Shown piece by piece: positions 18,177 to 27,314 of a stretch of 38,614 nucleotides of DNA. The notes beneath the pieces were generated by a model. The model did no database searches. It was given only the letters and a program-made list of their open reading frames with translations, and had not been told where the DNA came from. Positions within the stretch are counted from its first letter, which is position 1. Each line of letters starts with the position of its first letter. Both the position numbers and the translations under genes were made by a program. Source of the DNA: Candidatus Alistipes faecigallinarum (GTDB lineage: Bacteria; Bacteroidota; Bacteroidia; Bacteroidales; Rikenellaceae); the NCBI GenBank assembly GCA_019115605.1, contig DXDG01000015.1, positions 1-38,614 on the forward strand. The letters run 5' to 3'.

Positions 18177-18803
18177 ATGCGGGAAAAGCAGAATAATTGG
18201 CAAAGAATCGAGGCGGTGATCAAGTGGGCAAACATGACAACCAATTATTTCGCCCGATATATCGGTCTTGCCCGCGGGGAGAATCTATACCAGATCAAGC
18301 GCGGCAACAACGGCATTTCGCTCGACGTGGCGGAGCGCATCGTCGCGAAGTTTCCGCAGGTGGACAAGCTCTGGCTGCTGACCGGCGAGGGGCAGATGTT
18401 TGCCGATACCCGGCTGCGGGGCGCGCAGATCCCCTTCTACGACGTGGATGTCGAGCAGCAGATCACCGGTGTGGAGCGCCTGACGGCCGACAGCTATCTG
18501 GTGGCCGCTCCGGTCGGGGAGTGCGACCTGGCGATGGTCTATGCCGGACGGGCCATGGGGCCGCTCGTGCCGCCGGGAACGGTCGTTCTGCTGAAGGCCG
18601 TGGAGCGTGAAGCGATAATTCCCGGCGAAGAATATGTGGTGGTATGCCGAAAAATTGTAACTTTGCGGATAGTCCGGACCGCCGCGAAGGGTAAATACCG
18701 TCTGGTGGCCGGAAACCGGGAGGATTTCGACGACATCGTGGTCGATGCCGACGAGATCGTCGCGGTGTACAGGGTAAAGGGAAAATTGATCGTAAACAGT
18801 TGA
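18177..18803 (+). CDS. HTH regulator with inactive S24 (LexA-like) C-terminal domain
   Basis: A 208-residue predicted DNA-binding regulator. Residues about 8-75 form a helix-turn-helix domain (IEAVIKWANMTTNYFARYIG, then a helix through SLDVAERIVAKFPQVDKLWL). Residues about 105-205 resemble the S24 fold of LexA and phage repressors. In active members a Gly-Asp-Ser-Met motif carries the nucleophile; here the matching segment is YAGRAMGPLVPPGT, with Ala126 where Ser should be. The later Lys position reads TLRIVRTA with Arg. Both members of the Ser-Lys dyad therefore seem lost, so self-cleavage is unlikely and the domain probably serves dimerisation. It lies 4 nt upstream of ribE and may be co-transcribed with it and the histidine kinase. 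No TAnnTTTG box is visible just upstream. Confidence 0.85.
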   Translation: MREKQNNWQRIEAVIKWANMTTNYFARYIGLARGENLYQIKRGNNGISLDVAERIVAKFPQVDKLWLLTGEGQMFADTRLRGAQIPFYDVDVEQQITGVERLTADSYLVAAPVGECDLAMVYAGRAMGPLVPPGTVVLLKAVEREAIIPGEEYVVVCRKIVTLRIVRTAAKGKYRLVAGNREDFDDIVVDADEIVAVYRVKGKLIVNS

Positions 18804-18807
18804 TAGT

Positions 18808-19404
18808 ATGTTTTCAGGCATCGTAGAGTGTACGGGCGAGGTCGTATCGATCCGCACGGACCGTCAGAACAGGGACTTCACGCTTCGGGCGGATTTTTGC
18901 TCCGAGCTGAAGATCGACCAGAGTATCTCCCACAACGGCGTCTGCCTCACGGTGGTGGCCATCGAGGGGGATACCTATACCGTAACGGCCATGAAGGAGA
19001 CGCTCGACCGCAGCAACCTCGGGCTGCTGCGCGTGGGCGATCTGGTGAACCTCGAACGTTCGATGAAGCCCGACGCGCTGCTCGACGGCCACATCGTCCA
19101 GGGACATGTCGATCAGACGGCCCTCTGCACGGCCCGCGAGGATGCCGACGGCAGCTGGTACTACACCTTCGAATACAAGCCCCAGGGCGAAGGACTCTGT
19201 ACGGTCGAGAAGGGCTCGGTGGCGGTCAACGGCGTGAGCCTCACGGTCTGCGACTCGAAGGAGTCGTCGTTCCGCGTGGCGATCATCCCCTATACGTTCG
19301 AGCACACGAACTTCTGCCGGATCGACGTGGGGTCGGTCGTGAACCTCGAATTCGACATCGTGGGCAAGTATATCGCCCGTCTGATGCGCAACTACATGAA
19401 ATAG
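18808..19404 (+). CDS. ribE: Riboflavin synthase, alpha chain
   Basis: Riboflavin synthase dismutates two 6,7-dimethyl-8-ribityllumazine molecules to riboflavin and the diamino-pyrimidine. The 198-residue length is standard. The N-terminus MFSGIVECTGEVVSI is the family hallmark. Two lumazine-binding repeats are visible, each with a GVCLTVV- or GVSLTVC-type motif (SHNGVCLTVVAIEGDTYTV at about 44-62 and VNGVSLTVCDSKESSFRVA at about 139-157) and a GHIVQGHVDQTA linker between them. The S24-type regulator precedes it by 4 nt and the histidine kinase follows by 4 nt. Other rib genes are not in the window. Confidence 0.97.
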   Translation: MFSGIVECTGEVVSIRTDRQNRDFTLRADFCSELKIDQSISHNGVCLTVVAIEGDTYTVTAMKETLDRSNLGLLRVGDLVNLERSMKPDALLDGHIVQGHVDQTALCTAREDADGSWYYTFEYKPQGEGLCTVEKGSVAVNGVSLTVCDSKESSFRVAIIPYTFEHTNFCRIDVGSVVNLEFDIVGKYIARLMRNYMK

Positions 19405-19408
19405 CGCC

Positions 19409-20473
19409 ATGATTACCATCAAAACCAAAGAGGCGGCCTCGTGCTGGATCGGCCTGCTGGCCACGGCGATCGTTGCCGGGGTACTCTTCGCGATGCATGC
19501 GAAAGGAGTGCAGATCCGCTGGATCCCTGCATCGATCGTGCTGCTGGGCACCTTTGCGGTGGTGATGCTCGTCGCCCTGTTCATCATCCGCAAGTATGTG
19601 GCCTACAAACTCAAGCCGATCTATTCGATCGTGCTCTCGCGCAACGTGCACACGGCGGAGATCTTCTCCGAGCTCAAGGACAAGAAGGTCGAGAACATCG
19701 GTGAGGAGCTGACCGCCTGGGCCGACACGAACGACAAGGAGATCGCGCGGCTGAAGGAGGCCGAGCGCTTTCGCAAGCAGTACCTGGGCAATGTGGCCCA
19801 CGAGCTGAAGACCCCGATCTTCAACATCCAGGGCTATATCTCGACGCTGCTGGACGGCGGCCTGGAGGATGAGCTCATCAACCGCAAGTACCTCGAGCGG
19901 GCCGAGAAGAGCATCGACCGCCTGATCAACATCGTCAACGACCTCGACACGATCTCGAAACTCGAGAGCAACATGAACCAGCTGAAGATGGAGCGTTTCG
20001 ATATCGTGGCCCTTGCGAAGGAGATCGCCGAGCAGGCCGAGATCGAGGCCGACAAGCGGGGTATCCGCATCTCGGTCAAGGGGGCCGAGAACCTTCCCTC
20101 GCCCTTCTGGGTGGTGGCCGACAAGCACTACATCGGTCAGGTGCTGGTCAATCTGATCATCAACTCGATCCACTACGGCCGGGAGAACGGTACGACGCGC
20201 ATCCGCTTCCGCGATCTGATCGACCGGATTCTCATCGAGGTCGAGGACAACGGGCAGGGTATCGCCAAGGAGGATCTGCCGCGGGTTTTCGAACGCTTCT
20301 ATCGTACGGACAAGGGCCGCTCGCGCGAGCAGGGCGGCACGGGCCTCGGCCTGGCCATTGTCAAGCATATTGTCGAGGCGCACGGCGAACGGATCACCGT
20401 ACGCAGCGAGCCGGGCGTGGGGAGCACCTTCTCCTTTACGCTCAGGAAGGCCGATGCGCACGAGATGAAGTAA
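19409..20473 (+). CDS. Membrane sensor histidine kinase (PhoR-like), orphan
   Basis: A 354-residue inner-membrane histidine kinase. There are two transmembrane helices at about residues 11-29 and 40-60 with only a very short loop between them, so there is little extracytoplasmic sensing surface. The dimerisation domain has the H-box [20 protein letters not shown] with phospho-acceptor His131. The ATPase domain has the N-box [19 protein letters not shown]1 [21 protein letters not shown]-box [17 protein letters not shown] and G2 [18 protein letters not shown], all intact. No response regulator gene is next to it, so the partner must be elsewhere. It starts 4 nt after ribE. The 79 bp to lgt are GC-rich with no clear terminator. 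Confidence 0.93.
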   Translation: MITIKTKEAASCWIGLLATAIVAGVLFAMHAKGVQIRWIPASIVLLGTFAVVMLVALFIIRKYVAYKLKPIYSIVLSRNVHTAEIFSELKDKKVENIGEELTAWADTNDKEIARLKEAERFRKQYLGNVAHELKTPIFNIQGYISTLLDGGLEDELINRKYLERAEKSIDRLINIVNDLDTISKLESNMNQLKMERFDIVALAKEIAEQAEIEADKRGIRISVKGAENLPSPFWVVADKHYIGQVLVNLIINSIHYGRENGTTRIRFRDLIDRILIEVEDNGQGIAKEDLPRVFERFYRTDKGRSREQGGTGLGLAIVKHIVEAHGERITVRSEPGVGSTFSFTLRKADAHEMK

Positions 20474-20552
20474 ACAAGCGGAGGAAGGCGTTGCCGCGGC
20501 GGTCCGCTGCCGGCAGGCATGCCGCAAGCCGTGAAACAACAAATTTGGGTAA

Positions 20553-21440
20553 ATGATACAACCTTTGAGCATTGTCTGGGACTTCGATCCCGTATTCATC
20601 AGCTTCGGATCGTTCGACATCCGCTACTACGGAGTGATGTGGGCGCTGGCGATTCTGATCGGCGCCTGGTTCTTCGACAATTTCTGCAAACGCGAAGGTC
20701 TCTCGCAGGAGGTCTCCAGTTCGATCTTCATCTACGGCACGCTGGCGACAATCATCGGCGCCCGCCTCGGGCACTGCCTCTTCTACGATCCGGTGGAGTA
20801 CCTCTCGAAACCCTGGACGATCATCACGGGATTCCGCGACGGCGGCATGGCGAGCCACGGCGCCGCCATCGGTCTGCTGATCGGCCTGTGGCTCTTTTCG
20901 CGCAGGAACAAGCTGCCGTATGTCTGGTCGCTCGACCGCATCATGATCGCCGTGGGTATCGGCGGTGCCATCGTGCGCATGGGCAACCTCTTCAATTCGG
21001 AGATCTTCGGCACGGCGACCACGCTGCCGTGGGGCTTCGAGTTCATCCGTTCGGCCAAGTGGGTGCATGAGTATGCCCCGGCGGCCGTGCATCCCACGCA
21101 GATCTACGAGGCGCTGTGCTATCTGGCGACCTTTGCCATTCTCTGCTGGCTCTACTACCGCCGGGACATGGCGCGCCGCCGGCCCGGCGTGCTCTTCGGC
21201 ATCGGACTGATCGGCGTCTTCCTGACGCGTTTCTTCATCGAATTCATCAAGACCGAACAGGAGGCCTTCGAAGTAGGCTGGGCCCTCGACATGGGACAGT
21301 GGCTGAGCATTCCCTTCATCCTGCTCGGCATCTATATGATCTGGCGCGGATTCTCGCGCCCGGCTCTTGAGGTGCCTGTTCCGCAGAAGCCGCAGCCGGC
21401 GCGGACGCAGCCGAAAGAGCCCAAAAAACGGAAACGATGA
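20553..21440 (+). CDS. lgt: Prolipoprotein diacylglyceryl transferase
   Basis: Lgt attaches diacylglycerol to the lipobox cysteine of prolipoproteins in the inner membrane, the first step in making the lipoproteins seen elsewhere in this window. The 295-residue product has about seven hydrophobic segments, the [18 protein letters not shown] opening, [20 protein letters not shown] (catalytic His and the H-x-G pattern), the Lgt signature region [17 protein letters not shown] and [14 protein letters not shown]. The C-terminus carries a Lys- and Pro-rich tail ([16 protein letters not shown]). A CAAATTTG sequence (20540-20547), one mismatch from TAnnTTTG, ends 5 nt before ATG 20553. The stop overlaps the next gene's start (ATGA). 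Confidence 0.96.
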   Translation: MIQPLSIVWDFDPVFISFGSFDIRYYGVMWALAILIGAWFFDNFCKREGLSQEVSSSIFIYGTLATIIGARLGHCLFYDPVEYLSKPWTIITGFRDGGMASHGAAIGLLIGLWLFSRRNKLPYVWSLDRIMIAVGIGGAIVRMGNLFNSEIFGTATTLPWGFEFIRSAKWVHEYAPAAVHPTQIYEALCYLATFAILCWLYYRRDMARRRPGVLFGIGLIGVFLTRFFIEFIKTEQEAFEVGWALDMGQWLSIPFILLGIYMIWRGFSRPALEVPVPQKPQPARTQPKEPKKRKR

Positions 21441-22477
21441 GCAACAATCCCCTGGAAGAACAGGTCGGCCGCATCGTGGGAAACGTGCTGGCCGCCGGCG
21501 GGGCGATCTACCTGCCCGAGGTGGGATCGCTCTGTGTGGAACGCCGCCGGGCGCAGCAACTTTCGCGCCGTACGGTGCGGCCGCCGTATCGGGCGGTGGA
21601 GTTCACCTCGCAGCAGCGTGGTGTTTCGCTCGTCGAGGAGATCGCCCGCGTGCTCGGAACGAGCGGCATGGCGGCCGATGAAGCCGGGCAAACGGCCCGT
21701 GAGGTCTATGCCCGCTGGCTGGGGCGTGCCCGCGAAGGGGATACGCTGACCGTCTCGGGTGTGGGTGTGCTGCGATTCAAGCACTTCACCCTCGACGAGG
21801 CTTTCGACCGTCGGCTGAACCCGCAGGGACATGCGCCGGTGAAGGTGCGGCCCGCCGGACGCCCCGACTGGGTGATCTGGCTCGGTGCCGTCGCCATCGT
21901 TGCGGCGGCCGGTATCGGCGCCTACTCCTATCTGACCACCCGTCCGGAGCCGAAGACGGAGACGGAGACGGCTGCGGTTCCTGCGCAAACGACATCCCCG
22001 GAAGCCGCTGCAGGCGGTGATTCCGTAACGATGGCACCGTCTCTTTCGACCCCGGTTTCTGCAGCGGATGGAGCAGCCCCGGCGACGCCTTCTGCCGCAA
22101 CGTCCTCGGTCGCAGTCCCCTCATCCGCGACACCTTCGGTCGCGGAGGCTCCTGCGTCGGCGCAGGCTTCCGCCACCGCCGTGCAGCCTGCTCAGGAGTC
22201 GTCGGCCCGGCCGGCTGCAGCATCTGCCGATGAACCGGCACGGATGACCTCGAAGCGCTCCTATGTGGTGCTGGGTGTCTTCAGCACGCCCGAGAATGCG
22301 GCGCGTGCCGCACGGAATGCCGCCTCGGATGATGTGGCCATCACCTGCGGCGTCTATCGTTTCGGCGCCAAATACCTCGTGTCGCCCTTCGAGTCGGATG
22401 ATCCCGAGGCCTGCACGCTCTTCATCCGTGCGCATGCCGAGCGATTCCCCGGCATGTGGACCTATACCGCCCGCTGA
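21437..22477 (+). CDS. HU-CCDC81-like and SPOR domain protein, membrane-anchored
   Basis: A 346-residue bitopic protein. Residues about 5-130 are cytoplasmic and resemble two HU-like units of the bacterial CCDC81 type (VGRIVGNVLAAGGAIYLPEV, GSLCVERRRAQ, then GDTLTVSGVGVLRFKHFTLD). Residues about 145-163 (VIWLGAVAIVAAAGIGAYSY) form one membrane helix. Residues about 170-268 are a periplasmic Ala/Pro/Ser/Thr-rich linker. Residues about 270-346 form a SPOR-like fold (SYVVLGVFSTPENAARAARN, ITCGVYRFGAKYLVSPFES), which in other bacteria binds denuded septal peptidoglycan. The combination suggests a division-site or envelope protein. It overlaps lgt by 4 nt and the GtrA gene by 1 nt, a tightly coupled operon. 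Confidence 0.85.
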   Translation: MSNNPLEEQVGRIVGNVLAAGGAIYLPEVGSLCVERRRAQQLSRRTVRPPYRAVEFTSQQRGVSLVEEIARVLGTSGMAADEAGQTAREVYARWLGRAREGDTLTVSGVGVLRFKHFTLDEAFDRRLNPQGHAPVKVRPAGRPDWVIWLGAVAIVAAAGIGAYSYLTTRPEPKTETETAAVPAQTTSPEAAAGGDSVTMAPSLSTPVSAADGAAPATPSAATSSVAVPSSATPSVAEAPASAQASATAVQPAQESSARPAAASADEPARMTSKRSYVVLGVFSTPENAARAARNAASDDVAITCGVYRFGAKYLVSPFESDDPEACTLFIRAHAERFPGMWTYTAR

Positions 22478-22965
22478 TGAACCTTTCGTCGTGGATCATC
22501 CGGGTGATCGACCTCTTCTATTTCCCGCCCGTATCGTCGATCCTGCCGCGGCAGGTGTTCCGCTATGCCGTGTGCGGCGGCGCAAACGTCCTCTTTGGAT
22601 GGGGATGCTATTTTCTGATTTACAACTATCTGATCGACAAACAGCTGCTCGATCTGGGGCTGGTGGTGCTCTCGCCCCATGTCGCGGCGATGCTGCTGAC
22701 CTTTCCGATCACCTTCTTTCTCGGCTTCTGGCTCAACGGCCAGGTAGCCTTCCGCCGCTCGCCGGTGCCGCACGGCGTGCAGCTGCTGCGCTATGCCCTT
22801 TCGGTCGCGGGGTCGGTTGTCGTAAACTATCTGTGCCTGAAATTCTTTGTCGAGGTCTGTGCGATCTGGGCCACTCCGTCGCAGATGCTTGCCTCGTGTA
22901 TTACGACCGTCTACAGTTTCCTGGCCGCCAAATATTTCACCTTCCGGCACGCTGCCGCGGAGTAG
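22477..22965 (+). CDS. GtrA family membrane protein
   Basis: A 162-residue GtrA-like protein with four membrane helices (about residues 25-48, 58-82, 101-120 and 130-150). Family marks are RQVFRYAVCGGANVLFGWGC near the N-terminus and SFLAAKYFTFRHAAAE at the end, the usual C-terminal KYFTFR motif. GtrA proteins are thought to flip or present lipid-linked sugars for surface polysaccharide modification; the substrate here cannot be told. The start is ATG 22477, whose A is also the last base of the upstream stop codon (TGATG). An in-frame ATG at 22456 lies inside the SPOR gene and adds no conserved residues. Confidence 0.9.
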   Translation: MNLSSWIIRVIDLFYFPPVSSILPRQVFRYAVCGGANVLFGWGCYFLIYNYLIDKQLLDLGLVVLSPHVAAMLLTFPITFFLGFWLNGQVAFRRSPVPHGVQLLRYALSVAGSVVVNYLCLKFFVEVCAIWATPSQMLASCITTVYSFLAAKYFTFRHAAAE

Positions 22966-22991
22966 TCTTCTGCTGAAAAGGGGATTCGGGT

Positions 22992-23013
22992 TGCGCCGCC
23001 GGCATGCGGCGCA
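22992..23013. terminator. GC-rich hairpin between converging GtrA and uvrB genes
   Basis: An 8-bp perfect stem TGCGCCGC/GCGGCGCA (22992-22999, 23006-23013) with a 6-nt loop lies between two converging stop codons. No U-tract follows on either side, so it is not a classical terminator but may slow polymerase or protect 3' ends. Confidence 0.35.
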
Positions 23014-23040
23014 GGGTTGCATGCGCTTTGCCGCGGCGGG

Positions 23041-25092
23041 TTATCGGCGGTTCTCCTCGCGTAGTTTCTGAAGTTCGTACATGCGGTCGCGGAACTTCGC
23101 TGCAGCCAGGAAATCCAGCGACTTGGCGGCCCGCTCCATGTCCTCGCGGGCCTTTGCGATGAGGGCGTCGAGATCGCCTCCGGCCGTGTAGCTGCCGCGG
23201 ACATCCGCGGCGGCGGCCGGTGCGTAGTGGTCCTCGGCCAGCGGGTAGGCCACGGGAACCGGATTCTCGCCCCCTTCTCCGCGTCCGGCCAGCAGGGCGC
23301 TCTGTCCCGAGCCGCTCTTCTGGGCCTTGCGCGGCAGTACGCCGTGCTCCATGTTGTAGCGCACCTGCTTCTCCCGGCGGCGGTTGCTCTGCTCGATGGC
23401 GTAGCGCATCGATTCGGTGCAGGTATCGGCGTAGAGGATCACGTTGCCCTGCGAGTGGCGTGCGGCACGTCCCGCGATCTGCGTGAGTGAACGCACGTTG
23501 CGCAGAAATCCCTCCTTGTCGGCATCGAGAATCGCCACGAGCGCCACCTCCGGAAGGTCGAGTCCTTCGCGCAGCAGGTTCACGCCCACCAGCACGTCAA
23601 AGAGCCCGGCCCGCAGATCCTCGAGGATCTGGATGCGTTCGAGCGTATCGACGTCCGAATGGATGTAGCGGTTGCGCACCCCCACGCGGTCAAAGTATTT
23701 CGAGAGCTCTTCGGCCATGCGCTTGGTGATGGTCGTAACGAGCACCTTGTCGTCGTTCTTCACGCGCTTGTCGATCTCCTCGATCAGGTCGTCGATCTGG
23801 TTCGTCGTAACGCGCACCTCGAGCGGCGGGTCCACGAGTCCCGTAGGGCGGATGAGCTGTTCGACGACGACCCCCTCGCTCTTCATCAGCTCCCAGTCGG
23901 CGGGCGTGGCGCTCACGTAGATCGTGGTGCCCTGCAGCTGTTCGAACTCCGCAAAGGTGAGCGGCCGGTTGTCCTTGGCTGCGGGGAGGCGGAAGCCGTA
24001 CTCCACGAGGTTCTCCTTGCGGGCGCGGTCGCCGCCGAACATGGCGTGGACCTGCGGCAGCGTAACGTGGCTCTCGTCCACGACGAGCAGGTAGTCCTTC
24101 GGGAAGTAGTCGATCAGGCAGAAGGGGCGCGTGCCGGCGGCGCGTCCGTCGAAGTAGCGCGAGTAGTTCTCGATGCCGGGGCAGTAGCCCAGCTCCTTGA
24201 TCATCTCCAGATCGTACTCCACGCGCTGCTTGATGCGCTGCGCCTCCATCATGCGCCCGGCGCGCTCGAAATATTCGATCTGCTTGCCCAGGTCGAGGTA
24301 GATCTGCTGCACGGCGGCATGGATGCGCTCCTTGGTGGTAACGAAGAGGTTGGTGGGGTAGAGCGTCAGCGAGTCGAGCGACTGGATGCGCTGCCCCGTA
24401 ACGGGATCTATGGACTGGATGGCCTCCACCTCGTTGTCGAAGAACATCACGCGGAAACACTGGTTGCCGAACTCGCCGAAGGCCGCCATGATGTCCACCG
24501 TGTCGCCGTTCACGCGGAATGTTGCGGGTTCGAGCTCCCGCTCGGTGCGCGTGTAGAGCGCCTCGACGAGCTTGTAGAGGAAGTGCTTGTAGCTGACCAC
24601 CTGCCCGACCTTTATGGTGATGGCCGTGGCGTGGAAATCCGCGGGGTTGCCGCAGCCGTAGAGGCACGAGACGCTCGATACGACCACCACGTCGCGCCGC
24701 CCCGAGAGGAGTGTGGCCACGGTGTTGAGGCGCATCTTCTCGATCTCGGCGTTGATCGAGAGGTCCTTCTCGATGTAGGTGTCCGTCGCCGGGAGGTAGG
24801 CCTCCGGCTGGTAGTAGTCGTAGTAGGAGACGAAGTACTCGACGGCGTTTTCGGGGAAGAAGTTGCGGAATTCGCCGTAGAGCTGTGCCGCGAGGGTCTT
24901 GTTGTGGCTCAGGACGAGCGTCGGACGGTTCAGGTCGGCGATGACGTTGGCCACCGTGAAGGTCTTGCCCGAACCCGTTACGCCCAGCAGCGTGTTGTGC
25001 TTCGAGCCGTGGCGGATCGCCCCGACGATCTGGGCGATGGCCTCCGGCTGGTCGCCCGTGGGGGCGTAATCGGATACGAGTTTGAAGTCCAT
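23041..25092 (-). CDS. uvrB: Excinuclease ABC subunit B
   Basis: UvrB is the damage-verifying helicase-like subunit of nucleotide excision repair. The 683-residue product has Walker A GVTGSGKTFTVANVIADLNR (about residues 38-57), the beta-hairpin region YYDYYQPEAYLPATDTYIEK, the Walker B-type motif LLVVDESHVTLPQVHAMFGG, the C-terminal helicase segments GVNLLREGLDLPEVALVAIL and QIAGRAARHSQGNVILYADT, and a C-terminal UVR domain for UvrC binding (AAKSLDFLAAAKFRDRMYEL). A Gly/Pro-rich linker precedes the UVR domain. A longer frame reaches 25119, but ATG 25092 (MDFKLVSDYAPTGDQPEAIA) matches the family start and lies 4 nt from a TACCTTTG box. It diverges from dnaG. Confidence 0.98.
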   Translation of the reverse strand: MDFKLVSDYAPTGDQPEAIAQIVGAIRHGSKHNTLLGVTGSGKTFTVANVIADLNRPTLVLSHNKTLAAQLYGEFRNFFPENAVEYFVSYYDYYQPEAYLPATDTYIEKDLSINAEIEKMRLNTVATLLSGRRDVVVVSSVSCLYGCGNPADFHATAITIKVGQVVSYKHFLYKLVEALYTRTERELEPATFRVNGDTVDIMAAFGEFGNQCFRVMFFDNEVEAIQSIDPVTGQRIQSLDSLTLYPTNLFVTTKERIHAAVQQIYLDLGKQIEYFERAGRMMEAQRIKQRVEYDLEMIKELGYCPGIENYSRYFDGRAAGTRPFCLIDYFPKDYLLVVDESHVTLPQVHAMFGGDRARKENLVEYGFRLPAAKDNRPLTFAEFEQLQGTTIYVSATPADWELMKSEGVVVEQLIRPTGLVDPPLEVRVTTNQIDDLIEEIDKRVKNDDKVLVTTITKRMAEELSKYFDRVGVRNRYIHSDVDTLERIQILEDLRAGLFDVLVGVNLLREGLDLPEVALVAILDADKEGFLRNVRSLTQIAGRAARHSQGNVILYADTCTESMRYAIEQSNRRREKQVRYNMEHGVLPRKAQKSGSGQSALLAGRGEGGENPVPVAYPLAEDHYAPAAAADVRGSYTAGGDLDALIAKAREDMERAAKSLDFLAAAKFRDRMYELQKLREENRR

Positions 25093-25096
25093 GTCG

Positions 25097-25104
25097 CAAA
25101 GGTA
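25097..25104 (-). promoter_or_regulatory. -7 box of uvrB (leaderless arrangement)
   Basis: The minus strand reads TACCTTTG (perfect TAnnTTTG), 4 nt before the uvrB ATG at 25092. This placement predicts an mRNA with almost no leader. Confidence 0.6.
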
Positions 25105-25168
25105 GCCATTTTTGCGCAATATTGGTGCGGCGGCGGACGGAGCGTGCCCATCTTGATGATTTTTTCCG

Positions 25169-25176
25169 TATCTTTG
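25169..25176 (+). promoter_or_regulatory. -7 box of dnaG (leaderless arrangement)
   Basis: TATCTTTG (perfect TAnnTTTG) ends 5 nt before the dnaG ATG at 25182. A TTG at 25153-25155 is 13 nt upstream of the box, closer than the usual 19-21, so the -33 element is doubtful. Confidence 0.6.
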
Positions 25177-25181
25177 CCCGC

Positions 25182-27155
25182 ATGATCGACAGGGAAACGG
25201 TAGACCGCATCTATGCCGCCGCGAATATCGTGGAAATCATCGGCGACTACGTTACGCTCAAGCGAAAGGGCGTAAACTACCAGGCGTGTTGCCCGTTCCA
25301 CAACGAGAAGACGCCGTCGTTCGTCGTCTCGCCCTCGAAGGGGCTCTTCAAGTGCTTCGGCTGCGGAAAGGGCGGCAATGCCGTGACGTTCCTCATGGAG
25401 CACGAGAACATCTCCTACCCCGAGGCGCTGAAGATGGTGGCCAAGCGCTACGGCATCGAGGTCAAGGAGCGGGAGCTCTCCGAGGAGGAGGTGCGCCGCA
25501 ACGACGACCGCGAGTCGATGTTCGTGGTGAACGGCTGGGCCGCGGACTACTTCGCGAATTTCCTGCACAACGATCCCGAAGGGGTGAGCGTCGGGCTGTC
25601 CTACTTCCGGCAGAAGCGCGGACTGACCGACGCCACGATCCGCAAGTTCGGCCTCGGATTCTGCCCCGCAAAGGGCGACCGCATGTCGAAGGATGCCCTG
25701 GCGGCGGGCTACAAGCGGGAGTTCCTCCTCTCGACGGGCCTCTCGCTGGCGCGCGAGAGCGACGGATCGCTCTACGACCGTTTCCGCGACCGGGTGATCT
25801 TTCCCGTACACAACATCTCGGGCCGCATCGTGGCCTTCGGCGGACGTACGCTCCGCACGGACAAGACGGTGGCCAAGTACCAGAATTCGCCCGAGAGCGA
25901 GATCTACAGCAAGAAACGCGAGCTCTACGGCCTCTACTTCGCCAAGCGGGCCATTCAGCAGCAGGACTACGCCATCCTGGTCGAGGGCTACCTCGACGTC
26001 ATCTCGATGCACCAGGCGGGCATCGAAAATGTCGTGGCCTCGTCGGGAACGTCGCTCACGACGGATCAGATCCGGCTTCTGCGGCGCTTCACGAAGAACA
26101 TCACGGTGATCTATGACGGCGATTCGGCGGGGATTCACGCCTCGCTGCGCGGCATCGACATGATCCTCCGCGAGGGGATGAACGTGCGCGTGGTGCTGCT
26201 TCCCGAGCCCGAGGATCCCGATTCGTTCGCCCGCAGCCATACCTCCGCCGAGGTGCAGGAGTATATCCGCGACAACGAGCGCGACTTCCTCGAATTCAAG
26301 GCCAACCTGCTGCTGCACGATGCCCAGGGCGACCCGATCCGCAAGGCGGCGCTCATCGGCGACATGGTGCAGTCGATCGCTCAGATTCCCGATCCGATCC
26401 AGCGCTCGGTCTACATCAAGGAGTGTGCGCGGATCATGGATATCGACGAGCAGATCCTCATCTCGGAGGTGGCCCGCCGTCGGCTGACCTCCTCGGGCGA
26501 TCGCGAGACGGACGAGTTCCTGCGCCGGCAGGCGGCCCAGCAGCAGCGTGAGACGGTGCAGCCGGACGGGAAATATGTCCGGCAGATCGAGGCCGGCAGC
26601 GGCATCGAGGCCCTCGAACGCGAGATCGTGAAGTACCTGCTCAAATACGGCCACTGTTCGTTCGACTTCAAGGAGGGCCCGGCGATGGTGGCCTGCAACG
26701 TCGCGGAGGTGATCTTCGACGAGCTGGGCCGCGACGGGATCGAGTTCCGCAACCCTGTCTACGCCCAGATCATGGCGACCTATCGTACGGAGTGGGAGCG
26801 TCTGGGTACGGGGGTGGAGGTCCCGGTGCACTGTTTCCTGAACCATATCGACCCCGAGGTGTGCAACGCCTCGGTGGATATCCTCACCTCGGACGACAAC
26901 TATGTCCCCAGCGAGCTGTGGCGCCGCAAGGAGATCCACGTCGAGAGTGCGGCGGAGATGCTGGCCGTAGGGGTCCCGAAGGCTGTAACGCTCTACAAGT
27001 CGAAGGTCGTCGAAGGGATGATCAAGGAGCTGCAGGTCCGGCTGGGCGACGAGACGCTTCCGGAGGAGGAGCAGGACGCCCTGCTGCAGCGGCTCTCGGG
27101 GCTGAACAAGGTGAAGGTGTCGATCGCCCGCAAGCTCCAGCGGCTCATATTGTGA
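25182..27155 (+). CDS. dnaG: DNA primase
   Basis: DnaG makes the RNA primers for replication. The 657-residue product has the N-terminal zinc finger (Cys37, His40, Cys58, Cys61 in CCPFHNEKTPSF and KCFGCGKGGNAV). The catalytic core includes the RNA polymerase domain segment LSYFRQKRGLTDATIRKFGL, FPVHNISGRIVAFGGRTL and YQNSPESEIYSKKRELYG. The TOPRIM fold shows YAILVEGYLDVISMHQAG and VIYDGDSAGIHASLRGID. A C-terminal helicase-binding region of about 200 residues completes it. The frame extends upstream to 25122, but MIDRETVDRIYAAANIVEII at 25182 is the family start and agrees with the -7 box. The 159 bp to smpB hold no gene or clear hairpin. Confidence 0.98.
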   Translation: MIDRETVDRIYAAANIVEIIGDYVTLKRKGVNYQACCPFHNEKTPSFVVSPSKGLFKCFGCGKGGNAVTFLMEHENISYPEALKMVAKRYGIEVKERELSEEEVRRNDDRESMFVVNGWAADYFANFLHNDPEGVSVGLSYFRQKRGLTDATIRKFGLGFCPAKGDRMSKDALAAGYKREFLLSTGLSLARESDGSLYDRFRDRVIFPVHNISGRIVAFGGRTLRTDKTVAKYQNSPESEIYSKKRELYGLYFAKRAIQQQDYAILVEGYLDVISMHQAGIENVVASSGTSLTTDQIRLLRRFTKNITVIYDGDSAGIHASLRGIDMILREGMNVRVVLLPEPEDPDSFARSHTSAEVQEYIRDNERDFLEFKANLLLHDAQGDPIRKAALIGDMVQSIAQIPDPIQRSVYIKECARIMDIDEQILISEVARRRLTSSGDRETDEFLRRQAAQQQRETVQPDGKYVRQIEAGSGIEALEREIVKYLLKYGHCSFDFKEGPAMVACNVAEVIFDELGRDGIEFRNPVYAQIMATYRTEWERLGTGVEVPVHCFLNHIDPEVCNASVDILTSDDNYVPSELWRRKEIHVESAAEMLAVGVPKAVTLYKSKVVEGMIKELQVRLGDETLPEEEQDALLQRLSGLNKVKVSIARKLQRLIL

Positions 27156-27314
27156 AAAAAGGGCGGGAACCGGAGGTCGTACACGCATCACTGCGCATAC
27201 CGTGTGCAAACAGAAATAAACAGAAAGATGTGTAAACAGATCAGGGATAAAGAATCCGTCATCCGATCCGGCTCCCGCCGCCTGGTAACGTACAATTAAC
27301 GTACCGTTTTGCTT

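Noticed and set aside
20474..20552. Riboswitch or terminator between the histidine kinase and lgt
   Set aside because: The stretch is GC-rich with several short complementary segments, but no stable single hairpin with a U-tract and no recognisable riboswitch core.
27302..27311. TACCGTTTTG as a leaderless promoter of smpB
   Set aside because: The gap between TA and TTTG is 4 nt instead of 2, so it does not match TAnnTTTG; kept only as a remark.
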